Virus record (IMG/VR): IMGVR_UViG_3300025769_000686
Span: 1-26,929 of that record
DNA from: a virus
DNA: 26,929 nt
Reading direction: 5' to 3' (one strand)
Below the pieces are notes generated by a model, which worked only from the letters and a program-made list of their open reading frames with translations, was not told the origin of the DNA and did no database searches. Positions 15,177 through 22,644 of this stretch are shown here, in pieces. Position 1 is the first letter of the stretch, and the number at the start of each line of letters is the position of its first letter. Both the position numbers and the translations under genes were made by a program.

Positions 15177-15213
15177 AATATATTTTTATAGGTTAAAATC
15201 TTGAAATCAATAG

Positions 15214-15924
15214 TTATTTGTATGACTTTTTTGTCCAAAACTTACTTTTATAATTGTCAAAAACTTTACTAAAATATCCTAGTCTTTTTAGATTTAATTT
15301 ATTTTTTTCATTATCAGACACATTACTAAGTTCTATTTTCCAATCCTCTCTCTTAAAAGGAATGACCATTGCCATAGGAGTTCCTTGTTTAAGCACATGG
15401 TCTTTTTTAGGATCTGCTGTCCAATAAAAAGGAAAATTTATAGGTAATTCATATAAATCAGTATCCACCACACCAGTTACAAGTTCAAAAGGCAACGGAT
15501 GATTAAAAGGCGTAACGAATATACAACTATAGCCTGGAGGAGTTTTTATTGTCCAAGAATTAGAAAATTTTAAAACTATGTCTATTGTTGCTCTTGGGTT
15601 TCTAAGCTCTTTTGAAATTTGTAAAGAATGATGTTCTTCAACCTTAAGATATTCAAGAAATTCATTAGGTATGGCTAAATTTAAATCAAATCTACATTCA
15701 TCAATTTTTTTATCATATATATAATCAATGTCTGTCTGAAAAGGAATTATGTAGCCAGTTGTAAAAGCATCTAAAAAAGGAATACATTTTTTAACAGTTG
15801 AATATACTTCTTTGTTTTTTAATAATCCTGGCATTTTTTTAAATGTTTCAGGAATAAATTGTAAAGAAGGTTTTGGTTCTGCAACATAACCTTTTAAGGG
15901 TGAAGAAAATTTTATTGTTTTCAA
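15214..15924 (-). CDS. DUF6065-like protein (236 aa)
   Basis: The 236-residue product matches the pattern I associate with DUF6065: a substrate-like opening FKKMPGLL, then STVKKCIPFLDAFTTGYIIPF (about 42-62), a central SNSWTIKTPPGYSCIF (about 126-141), TGVVDTDLYELPINFPFYW (about 152-170) and GTPMAMVIPFKRE (about 181-193). The fold is probably all-beta, cupin-like. Function is unknown to me, but such genes often neighbour 2OG-Fe(II) oxygenases in marine phages. The start is TTG at 15924, two bases after the preceding TAG, without a clear ribosome site, so coupling is likely. No membrane or export signal. Confidence 0.7.
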   Translation of the reverse strand: MKTIKFSSPLKGYVAEPKPSLQFIPETFKKMPGLLKNKEVYSTVKKCIPFLDAFTTGYIIPFQTDIDYIYDKKIDECRFDLNLAIPNEFLEYLKVEEHHSLQISKELRNPRATIDIVLKFSNSWTIKTPPGYSCIFVTPFNHPLPFELVTGVVDTDLYELPINFPFYWTADPKKDHVLKQGTPMAMVIPFKREDWKIELSNVSDNEKNKLNLKRLGYFSKVFDNYKSKFWTKKSYK

Positions 15925-15925
15925 A

Positions 15926-16282
15926 CTATTGTTGTGCTTTGATCTCTAACACGGATACTTTAATAACCAAATCGTTAGCAGAACTTGAAGTGACTTTTAG
16001 GCTATCCCCTTCCTCAAAAACAAATGTACCATTGATGATTTTTGTAGCTTGATGAGCCACCGCAACATTATTTATTTCAAAATCAGTGCTTCCATCATTG
16101 TAAGTTAGCACGGCATCTAGAGTTCCAGATCCTGAATCATTATGTAGAACAATTGTTTTTGCAATAAAAGTGGTCACTGGAGTGGGAGGTGTTGCAGCTA
16201 CATTAGCTACAGGAACAGTAAATAAAGTATTCGCTCCTGTGTTCGCAGGATTGGCTGTAAAGGTTCTAAATCGATCAGACAT
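15926..16282 (-). CDS. Probable small virion (beta-sandwich) protein (118 aa)
   Basis: A 118-residue Thr/Val/Ala-rich protein predicted to be all beta, beginning MSDRFRTFTANPANTGANTL and with alternating hydrophobic strands (TIVLHNDSGSGTLDAVLTY, TKIINGTFVFEEGDSLKV). The composition, lack of enzyme motifs and position among virion genes suggest a small Ig-like or jelly-roll structural component, such as a decoration or tail-accessory protein. It overlaps the 61-residue gene by one base upstream and sits two bases before the TTG of the DUF6065-like gene. I cannot name a family. Confidence 0.65.
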   Translation of the reverse strand: MSDRFRTFTANPANTGANTLFTVPVANVAATPPTPVTTFIAKTIVLHNDSGSGTLDAVLTYNDGSTDFEINNVAVAHQATKIINGTFVFEEGDSLKVTSSSANDLVIKVSVLEIKAQQ

Positions 16283-16467
16283 TATTCACTTACTCCTCCT
16301 ATAGCAAAAAAGACAGCTCTTCGTGTTGCTTCTTCTTTTGTGTCTTCTGTGTATTGTGAGTTTAATTGTTGAATCATTTCTTCCAATTGTCTTACTAATT
16401 CCGAAAATTGTTGTCTTTCATATTGATCGGGAGCGTCAGGAAATCTCTGTAATGTTAATTTAGCCAT
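16282..16467 (-). CDS. Small helical phage protein (61 aa)
   Basis: A 61-residue protein starting MAKLTLQRFPDAPDQYERQQ, with a Gln/Glu-rich amphipathic helix that could form a coiled coil (QFSELVRQLEEMIQQLNSQY). The 'LTL-RFPDAP--Y-R--F--L-R-LE' opening is one I have seen repeatedly in small proteins next to virion genes of marine phages, always without function. Its ends touch both neighbours with one-base overlaps, which supports it being a translated gene in this operon. Confidence 0.7.
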   Translation of the reverse strand: MAKLTLQRFPDAPDQYERQQFSELVRQLEEMIQQLNSQYTEDTKEEATRRAVFFAIGGVSE

Positions 16468-17009
16468 TATAGATTAATTATATCCCAAACTTCGCAACAA
16501 ACAAAATTAAAAGCCAAGCTTATTCTTAATTTATCGTTTTTATTTTGTATAACTCTATGTGGTAAATGCTCTGGAAATATAAAGATTTGAGAAAATTCAG
16601 GCTTTATTTTAGTTCTTTTTTCTATATTAAATTCAATCTCAGAGTTTTCATCTGTTAAATAAATAACTGCCGATATATATCTATGTATAGGACCTGTGTG
16701 AGTATGAAATTCTTGGTAAAAATCTTTTTCATATATATTAATCCAAGACTCTCTAATATATCCATCTAAAAATAATTTTGTCTGATACATGTAATTAGAA
16801 ACATGACTTAAGGCATGCATTTTTAATTCATGTAGATCTGGTAAATTAAGAATATTATGCGTTAATGTATTTGATGTTCTAATTTTACAATTCCAAGTTT
16901 GTTCTTCAAACTTTTGTTGATGAGGTGTAATAAAATCTAATGCTTTTTTACAAACATTTTCTTCTATTTTTGCACTATAAAAGCTTTCTTGTACGATGGG
17001 GTTAAGCAA
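16467..17009 (-). CDS. Putative 2OG-Fe(II) oxygenase A (HxH type)
   Basis: A 180-residue double-stranded beta-helix protein. The metal-binding region reads WINIYEKDFYQEFHTHTG, with His102 and His104, then YISAVIYL, and the distal part reads FPEHLPHRVI (His151) and KLRISLAFNF (Arg162). This layout matches the 'putative 2OG-Fe(II) oxygenase' group (PF13759-like). That group would use 2-oxoglutarate and oxygen to hydroxylate a substrate, with the final Arg binding the co-substrate. The second proximal residue is His rather than the usual Asp. The start is TTG at 17009 with AAAGGAG six bases upstream, which is convincing. It lies between the 33-residue membrane peptide and small virion genes. Confidence 0.75.
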   Translation of the reverse strand: MLNPIVQESFYSAKIEENVCKKALDFITPHQQKFEEQTWNCKIRTSNTLTHNILNLPDLHELKMHALSHVSNYMYQTKLFLDGYIRESWINIYEKDFYQEFHTHTGPIHRYISAVIYLTDENSEIEFNIEKRTKIKPEFSQIFIFPEHLPHRVIQNKNDKLRISLAFNFVCCEVWDIINL

Positions 17010-17034
17010 ATCTATCTCCTTTCTTCATAAAATT

Positions 17035-17136
17035 TTATAATGTCAATTTTTTAAATTTTTTCCCCATTAAAAATCCAAGAGTGAAAGCTACTCCTAAAAA
17101 ACCAATTATTAAAAGTGTGTGCCATAATAAAAACAT
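17035..17136 (-). CDS. 33-residue single-span membrane peptide
   Basis: An ATG preceded by AAGGAGATAAA opens a 33-residue frame: MFLLWHTLLIIGFLGVAFTL, then GFLMGKKFKKLTL. One long hydrophobic segment (about 2-24) is followed by a positively charged end, as in small inner-membrane proteins with a cytoplasmic tail. It starts one base from the stop of the 609-residue tail protein and fills an otherwise empty gap. Very small one-span phage peptides include holin-like and other lysis-timing proteins, but nothing here proves that. The strong ribosome site makes translation likely. Confidence 0.6.
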   Translation of the reverse strand: MFLLWHTLLIIGFLGVAFTLGFLMGKKFKKLTL

Positions 17137-17137
17137 T

Positions 17138-18967
17138 TTATCTCCTTCCGTCAGGCTGTATATCAAAACGTTGAGTTCCTAATCTCCAAGAAGTTCCTGC
17201 TGTATTTGAAACAACATTGACAGTAAATTCCCTTCCTCTTCCTCGTAGACTTACAAATTCTGTTGTATCACTAAATGTTGTAGTTTTGGTAACACTTTGA
17301 GTATTGTTAGGGTAATATTTAAATTCTAAATCCATGTTTAAAACACCTGATTGATTCTGAACATCAGGTATTAATTTCTGTACTATCTGTATATCATTTC
17401 CCTCACCAATTTCAACCGAGCCTGATTTAACAAAAGCAGTCATAGCTTGACCATCTGCGTCATTACCTGTCTCATGTAAATAAATTTGAGTTGCACCATC
17501 AGTCAATCCTAATATTGTTTCATTATTTGCAACTGTGTTAGCAAGATATTCAGTTCCCACTGGATTGTCATATACTTCACGATCAATCCATGATGTGCGG
17601 GCAAGAGTTCCAGTCCACCAAGTTTGCTCTAAGTAATTGTAAGCTACAATTGCATTTATTTGATCAGATCCCGTTCTAGGATAAAACCATAGTATTTCAT
17701 TAAATTCACCATTATGCCCGGCAAAAGCATTTTCTGCAGCTGTTTGATTAATATTATTAAAAACAAATTGTTCTACTGTGCAAGGTAATTTTTTCACCGC
17801 ACCATCAAACAGGTAGAAAGAATCTTGCGACATCCAATAAGCAGTACCATTTAAATCAACACCCGCATGACTTCCAATAATTCCGCAGTTCTGACCTAAT
17901 TGTCTAAGACCAAAAGTAAAAGGTGGACCAATAAACTGTAGTGAGTGTAGTGAGGTATCTGTCCATACTAATATTTGACCTCTAGAACGTTCCGCTGCCA
18001 TGATCCGTGATCCGTCAGCAATACGTAGTGAACCAGCAGTATTCTCTGCTGTTGGTTGATATGAGGTAATATTTTCTTGATCAGAAAATCGAATAAGTAA
18101 ATCATCTTGAGTAGCTGTATCGCCAATCGTGCTTTCTGTTCCCATAATCATTAAATGTCTGTCAGGTGTTGACACTAAACTTAATCTTGAAGCCGTTGGA
18201 GCACTAGTAACAGCAGCAGCTCTTGTAGAAACACCTGCTGAAGTATCCCATTGAAAAGTACCACCGTTTAAAACAGTGGCTATTAAGTCTTCACCAAAAT
18301 TATCTAATGACCATTGTCTCGCTTCAAGTGTTACATTAGAGCTTGATCTAGGTGTACCCCATGTAGCAGTGTTCCAAGTGGCTGTTCCCCAACCAAAAGC
18401 AGGAACAGAAAATTCTGGACCTAAGTTTATCTGATAGGTAGCATTACCTGTTCCTCCTCCAGCTGCTGTAGAACCAGATGCGGTGCTTGTATGAGTAACT
18501 ACATATGCAGCGGAATTAACTACAGAAGTTACTTCAAACTCTTTATTCATATCTAGTCCATCTATCGCTGAAAATGAATCAAAGGTTACAAAGCTCCCTT
18601 GCACGCAACCATGACCGGTATCTGTGACTACCACAGAGGTTGTTGCGTTTGTTGTAAAAGGATTAGTTAATGCAGTTGGTCCTCGTCTAATGGGAGTAAT
18701 GTCATAAGCTAATCCCTCTTGTATTACGTATAATTTTCTATCTGTGCCTATAGCATTGTATCTTGTGCCATCTAAGGCTACCCAAGCATGTTGATCTCTA
18801 GCCACTCCTACTAGAGTTGTAGCAATAAACTTCTCCCATCCTTGTATTTTTTGGGGTAATCCCTGAAAAAAACGTACGTTATCACCGTCTGTCCACTTGC
18901 CTTGGCCTGTGTAATCAGTGACTTCTTTATTAATACCTGGAGCTGGTCTAAAATTAACTAAGGGCAT
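17138..18967 (-). CDS. Large tail-associated virion protein, probable tail nozzle/hub type (609 aa)
   Basis: A 609-residue, mostly beta protein. The start MPLVNFRPAPGINKEVTDYT and KWTDGDNVRFFQGLPQKIQG (24-43) is a well-known opening in tail-associated proteins of marine phages. Repeated beta units (VWTDTSLHSLQFIGPPFTFG, AYWMSQDSFYLFDGAVKKLP) look like propeller blades, as in the T7 gp12 or P22 gp10 nozzle family. Thr/Ala/Gly-rich linker (about 155-175). The C-terminus RGREFTVNVVSNTAGTSWR resembles a closing beta domain. Nozzle identity is inference from size, composition and context; structural role is fairly secure. It lies between the DUF6065-like relative and the 33-residue membrane peptide. 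Confidence 0.7.
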   Translation of the reverse strand: MPLVNFRPAPGINKEVTDYTGQGKWTDGDNVRFFQGLPQKIQGWEKFIATTLVGVARDQHAWVALDGTRYNAIGTDRKLYVIQEGLAYDITPIRRGPTALTNPFTTNATTSVVVTDTGHGCVQGSFVTFDSFSAIDGLDMNKEFEVTSVVNSAAYVVTHTSTASGSTAAGGGTGNATYQINLGPEFSVPAFGWGTATWNTATWGTPRSSSNVTLEARQWSLDNFGEDLIATVLNGGTFQWDTSAGVSTRAAAVTSAPTASRLSLVSTPDRHLMIMGTESTIGDTATQDDLLIRFSDQENITSYQPTAENTAGSLRIADGSRIMAAERSRGQILVWTDTSLHSLQFIGPPFTFGLRQLGQNCGIIGSHAGVDLNGTAYWMSQDSFYLFDGAVKKLPCTVEQFVFNNINQTAAENAFAGHNGEFNEILWFYPRTGSDQINAIVAYNYLEQTWWTGTLARTSWIDREVYDNPVGTEYLANTVANNETILGLTDGATQIYLHETGNDADGQAMTAFVKSGSVEIGEGNDIQIVQKLIPDVQNQSGVLNMDLEFKYYPNNTQSVTKTTTFSDTTEFVSLRGRGREFTVNVVSNTAGTSWRLGTQRFDIQPDGRR

Positions 18968-18982
18968 TTTGTCAATATACTA

Positions 18983-19630
18983 TTATTTTGTAAGTTTTCT
19001 AGGTCTGATTTTATTAAATTTTTTAAAGTATTTTTTAACACCAGATATTAGACTACTAGAACGAGCCATTTTTTTTGCTTCTTCCAAGATAGCTAAATCA
19101 TAATTGTATTTAAGGTCTATTTTCTTTTCCGAATTAAACTTTATAAATAGCCATGGATTACCTTTTTTAAAATCTAAAACTAACTCAGTAGCTTTTTTTG
19201 GTATTAAATATGCTGAGTGATTAGGTCTAATCCAATTTTTAATATTATAACATCCACCAATATTTAAGAGGTTATTCATCGGTGGTCCCCAAGCTTCAGT
19301 GACACAATCTTCATCAGACCAATATGTAATTTCTAATGGAGAGAACTGCATATCGTAAGATAAATCAGAACTACCTTGTATCTGACAAAAGGCTCTAGCA
19401 ACTTCTATTTGTAAGTTTGATTCCTTAAAAATTACTTGCTCTTGATCAAGTGCAATTTTACAGTAAAAATCAAGAGGCATTGGTATAACAAAAACATTTT
19501 TATAAAAGTCTGTTATAGCAGGGCAGTTAATATAAGGTTTTCCTATCTCATAGTAATTTAAATACCTGACTGGTTCTAATAGTATTGCTTTAGGTAATAC
19601 CTGTGAGGTATAAGCATAATTTATTAACAT
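18983..19630 (-). CDS. DUF6065-related protein of unknown function (215 aa)
   Basis: A 215-residue soluble protein. CPAITDFYKNVFVIPMPLDF (about 36-55) parallels the 'CIPFLDAFTTGYIIPF' part of the DUF6065-like protein at 15214-15924, and the later IKNWIRPNHSAYLIPK plus GNPWLFIKFNSEKK parallels its central 'W-I-TPPGYS'. The two may be distant paralogues with a cupin-like fold. The C-terminus is strongly basic (KKYFKKFNKIRPRKLTK), unlike the other copy. It shares one base with oxygenase B and precedes the tail protein by 15 bases. The relation is judged by eye and is uncertain; activity unknown. Confidence 0.6.
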   Translation of the reverse strand: MLINYAYTSQVLPKAILLEPVRYLNYYEIGKPYINCPAITDFYKNVFVIPMPLDFYCKIALDQEQVIFKESNLQIEVARAFCQIQGSSDLSYDMQFSPLEITYWSDEDCVTEAWGPPMNNLLNIGGCYNIKNWIRPNHSAYLIPKKATELVLDFKKGNPWLFIKFNSEKKIDLKYNYDLAILEEAKKMARSSSLISGVKKYFKKFNKIRPRKLTK

Positions 19631-20139
19631 TACTCTTGTAGAATACGAAAATTAAAAGCTAGTGTAATCCTTTGATGGTTTGCCTCTCCACAAGGGCTAA
19701 CAGAATGAGGCAGCTCTCCTTTAAAAAAAATCATACGTCTTTCTACTGGTACGAAATTAAATTTATCAGGTATTAACGCAGGAACTAAATGATGAAAATT
19801 TGTAGTTGCTTTTTCACAACAAACTTTGTGATAATAAACTACTGACCACTCTTCAAAAGAATGAACATGTACGTAATTAAAATCATTACCTGAATTTATA
19901 TTTAACCAAAAGGTGTTCAATTGTGCCTTTTTACCAATGGTTGCAAAACTATCTAATGCAAATTGTAATAAATCATTAAAACCAAAAGTAATAAAATTGC
20001 TTTGATATCCTCCTGCATTACTAATTTTTCTACCCTTATCAAAAGTTAAAATATGATCTATGTGTGATTGTATGACGTTAGCATCACCTTTATAATCATT
20101 ATAAAAAACTGATTCTTTGTAAACTACTTGTTCAATCAT
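19630..20139 (-). CDS. Putative 2OG-Fe(II) oxygenase B (HxH type)
   Basis: A 169-residue protein of the same PF13759-like layout as oxygenase A: TFWLNINSGNDFNYVHVHSF (76-95; His91 and His93), SVVYYHKV, then MIFFKGELPHSVSP (His145) and HQRITLAFNF (Arg157). As in A the proximal pair is HxH rather than HxD, and the final Arg that binds 2-oxoglutarate is kept. The N-terminal half differs strongly from A, so substrates may differ. It overlaps the glycosyltransferase by 8 bp and the 215-residue gene by one base, so it is certainly in one operon with them. Substrate unknown; modification of a virion protein, a glycan precursor or a host molecule are all possible. Confidence 0.78.
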   Translation of the reverse strand: MIEQVVYKESVFYNDYKGDANVIQSHIDHILTFDKGRKISNAGGYQSNFITFGFNDLLQFALDSFATIGKKAQLNTFWLNINSGNDFNYVHVHSFEEWSVVYYHKVCCEKATTNFHHLVPALIPDKFNFVPVERRMIFFKGELPHSVSPCGEANHQRITLAFNFRILQE

Positions 20140-20941
20140 TATCCGTTTTTTGTTTAAATAATGAGCCTACATGTCCTTTAAATGCCCTATTACCAAAATG
20201 TGTTAGAGGCATAGCTATATCAGCCCATATATCTCCTCCACATTCTTGCCATAATCTTGAAAAATAATAATCCTCTGATAGATATCTTTTTTTACCTGCT
20301 GTTTCATATACACCTGCACAGAATAAATCATAACAATTGTCAGAGCTATAAGACTGACCATTTACAATTTGATCTGAATCATATTTACGTTCTGGAAATT
20401 TTTTCATCATGGTTGTAAAAACTTCTCTCTTTACAAGCATCATACCTGTAGCTGCTTCTTGCACCTTGCAAAAACCATGCTCCATTTTAACATTTAATGG
20501 ATCATCAAAATTAAGATTATAGCCTAAAGACTTTACTTCAAGTTCTTCAGCATCAGCATTAGGATTTTCTTGTAAAGCTTGTTTTATTTTATCAAAATAA
20601 ATATGTTTACGAGGATAAATACCACACACAACATCTTTATCAAAAGAAAGCAATCTTTCAATATTTTGAGCCTGAAACCCTATGTCAGAATCAATAAACA
20701 ATAAGTGAGTAGCAACAAAATCTTTATGGTCCATCATCATGGAAACAACTGTATTTCTTGCTCGGGTGATCAAACTCTCATTACCCATTGTTTGTATACG
20801 CATTCCTACATTATTAGCCATTGTCCATTGTTGTAATTGTAGTAAGCCATGCATTGTGTTTTCTGTAAGCATACCTCCGTACATAGGCATTCCTAAAAAA
20901 ATTCTAAAGTTTTTGTTTTTTAATTCTTCTTTATTAAGCAT
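20132..20941 (-). CDS. GT-A-like glycosyltransferase
   Basis: A 269-residue protein with GT-A features: an N-terminal nucleotide-binding strand FRIFLGMPMYGGM (12-24), SLITRARNTVVSMM (56-69), the metal-binding DxD in LLFIDSDIGF (80-89; Asp84, Asp86), VVCGIYPRK (104-112), EAATGMMLVKR (162-172), and the acceptor-side acidic pair in YLSEDYYFSRL (220-230) followed by a histidine in PLTHFG (248). It would transfer a sugar from a nucleotide-sugar donor. Similar genes are frequent in cyanophage and marine phage genomes. It sits between oxygenases B and C with 8-bp overlaps on each side. Glycosylation of a hydroxylated tail residue is an attractive but unproven link. Confidence 0.85.
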   Translation of the reverse strand: MLNKEELKNKNFRIFLGMPMYGGMLTENTMHGLLQLQQWTMANNVGMRIQTMGNESLITRARNTVVSMMMDHKDFVATHLLFIDSDIGFQAQNIERLLSFDKDVVCGIYPRKHIYFDKIKQALQENPNADAEELEVKSLGYNLNFDDPLNVKMEHGFCKVQEAATGMMLVKREVFTTMMKKFPERKYDSDQIVNGQSYSSDNCYDLFCAGVYETAGKKRYLSEDYYFSRLWQECGGDIWADIAMPLTHFGNRAFKGHVGSLFKQKTDND

Positions 20942-21479
20942 TTAATTCTCCTAACCATTTTACTGATATTCTAGCGATATGTGGTTGAGTAAAAGCATTA
21001 GCTCTGTGTTTATCACTAGCTGTTATTGCTATAACCCTACCATATTTATAAGGGACAGTAAAATTCATAGTTTCATTTATAAATTCACCACCAATATCTT
21101 CAACAATCTCATTACTTAACATTAATATATAAGCTATTTGATCATCTCTTCCATCTGTGTGAAAACTACCATCCATACCTTTAAATTGTAGATTCGTATC
21201 ACATTCCATTAATCGTAAATCTTTATTTAATCTTTGATTAATAGCCTTAAAAGCATTTATAAAATTATTAGATAGATTTCTATTTGAATTGTATCTTATA
21301 TCGTCTTCACTAAGTCTATGAAAAAAATAATCACCTAATAATCTGTGTGAGCCTCTTTCTTGATAAGGCCAAGAATTTCTATTAGCAACATTTTGTGCAT
21401 ACCAGGGAGCTTTAATTAACTCACTTGCTATTTCATCTAAATATTTTTTATCAAAAATATCATCACAATAATCAATCAT
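20934..21479 (-). CDS. 2OG-Fe(II) oxygenase C (prolyl-hydroxylase-like)
   Basis: A 181-residue double-stranded beta-helix oxygenase. The facial triad is visible as GSFHTDGR (His107, Asp109) and DKHRAN (His158), with Arg170 in HIARISVKW positioned to bind 2-oxoglutarate. The motif IGGEFINETMNF (129-140) between them matches the 'GGE' strand of prolyl-4-hydroxylase-like enzymes. The N-terminus (MIDYCDDIFDKKYLDEI) is the usual lead-in helix. It follows oxygenase D by two bases and overlaps the glycosyltransferase by 8 bp. Substrate unknown; relatives hydroxylate proline, lysine or nucleobases. Confidence 0.83.
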   Translation of the reverse strand: MIDYCDDIFDKKYLDEIASELIKAPWYAQNVANRNSWPYQERGSHRLLGDYFFHRLSEDDIRYNSNRNLSNNFINAFKAINQRLNKDLRLMECDTNLQFKGMDGSFHTDGRDDQIAYILMLSNEIVEDIGGEFINETMNFTVPYKYGRVIAITASDKHRANAFTQPHIARISVKWLGELNA

Positions 21480-21481
21480 TA

Positions 21482-22078
21482 TTACCTATAACCAATGTTA
21501 GGTCTTTTATCAAACGCCCACTCTGGATGATAAGGACCATCCTCATCAATATAGTGAAGAAAAGCTTGTGCACAATGATCTCCATTAAATTTGTTTCTCC
21601 AATGTATTAACTCCTCGCCCATATAAACTACACCATCTCCTGGTTTTAAAGTAACTGAAGTAAGTAAACTATATCCATCGTTAAGATTTCTATCTTTGTT
21701 AAACTGACCAAAACTAATTGCCCAAGGATCTCCACCAAAATTAATAGTTACTGAGTATTGACAAGAAGGTCTATCAGTATGCGGAGGTAATTCATCACCT
21801 CTGCTATAAACTCTTGTGTAAGTGTAGGTAGGACATAGTTTTTTTTGAGTTATAAAACTTAATTTTTCACACAGTACACTTGATAAAGTCTCAGTGCTTA
21901 AGTCTGCATAACAGTATCTTAGATAATCCATTCTTGGTTTTTTAGTATCTTGACTAAAATCAACATTAGTACAAGATTTTAAAATTAAATAATTATATAT
22001 AAAATTAGTAAGCTCCCCACTTATCATTTGTGGTACATATACATATTTGTTTTGTTTAAAAAAAGCTACTGGGTCCAT
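21482..22078 (-). CDS. 2OG-Fe(II) oxygenase D
   Basis: A 198-residue oxygenase of a third subtype. TYTYTRVYSRGDELPPHTD (84-102) supplies His100 and Asp102, QYSVTINFGGDPWAISFG follows, and GDGVVYMGEELIHWRN (147-162) supplies the distal His159. The arginine usual for 2-oxoglutarate binding is not in the expected slot (CAQAFLHY, 169-176), so the co-substrate anchor may differ; Arg161 is nearby. The opening FFKQNKYVYVPQMIS resembles PhyH-like or Asp/Asn-hydroxylase-like entry strands. It overlaps oxygenase E by 13 bp and precedes C by two bases. Confidence 0.78.
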   Translation of the reverse strand: MDPVAFFKQNKYVYVPQMISGELTNFIYNYLILKSCTNVDFSQDTKKPRMDYLRYCYADLSTETLSSVLCEKLSFITQKKLCPTYTYTRVYSRGDELPPHTDRPSCQYSVTINFGGDPWAISFGQFNKDRNLNDGYSLLTSVTLKPGDGVVYMGEELIHWRNKFNGDHCAQAFLHYIDEDGPYHPEWAFDKRPNIGYR

Positions 22079-22644
22079 ATTATTAAAACTTTTCTTTCTC
22101 CCTCTGTAACAGGAGCAACCTTATGAGGATACATAAAATTTGAGGGAAACATTATTGCATCTCCTTTGTCTAATTTAACACCCTTCATATGATTTTGAAC
22201 GAAAAGTTCTCCCCCTTCATATTCGTCAACAGAATTTAATCCGACTATAATAGTTAAAATTCTAGGATGTTTTTTCACATAATCAGTATGATAATCATAA
22301 TGACCTCTCATTTTTGAATCATAATACAAAAATTGAAAGTAATTATCTCTTGAATGATAAAAACTACATACACTTTCCCTATATGAGTCTTCTAAAGATG
22401 AAGTAAATTTTTTTAAATCATTGAATATAAATCTTCTGGACACAGAAGAACCTATGTCATCTTCGAAAAGTCCGTTTACTTTCACCGATCTAATATTTTG
22501 ATTCTCACCATTAGAAACAGCACCATTTTCAAAAGCATCAACATTAGAGTAAATCTCTTCGTTAATTAATTTAATCAAAGGTTCCTTCATCACCTTTTTA
22601 ATTGTGATGGAGTAATCTAATACCGAACTTTTAAGATTAAGCAC
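22066..22644 (-). CDS. 2OG-Fe(II) oxygenase E (prolyl 4-hydroxylase-like)
   Basis: The 192-residue product is the clearest P4H-type enzyme here. FLYYDSKMRGHYDYHTD (105-121) supplies His119 and Asp121, LTIIVGLNSVDEYEGGELF (130-148) forms the central strands, GDAIMFPSNFMYPHKVAP (161-178) supplies His174, and EGERKVLIIW (181-190) supplies the 2-oxoglutarate-binding Arg184 or Lys185. The start is GTG at 22644, overlapping the preceding stop by 8 bp; an internal ATG at 22590 would cut the lead-in strand of the domain. In marine viruses such enzymes have been proposed to hydroxylate peptides or repair alkylated bases; the substrate here is unknown. Confidence 0.87.
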   Translation of the reverse strand: MLNLKSSVLDYSITIKKVMKEPLIKLINEEIYSNVDAFENGAVSNGENQNIRSVKVNGLFEDDIGSSVSRRFIFNDLKKFTSSLEDSYRESVCSFYHSRDNYFQFLYYDSKMRGHYDYHTDYVKKHPRILTIIVGLNSVDEYEGGELFVQNHMKGVKLDKGDAIMFPSNFMYPHKVAPVTEGERKVLIIWTQ

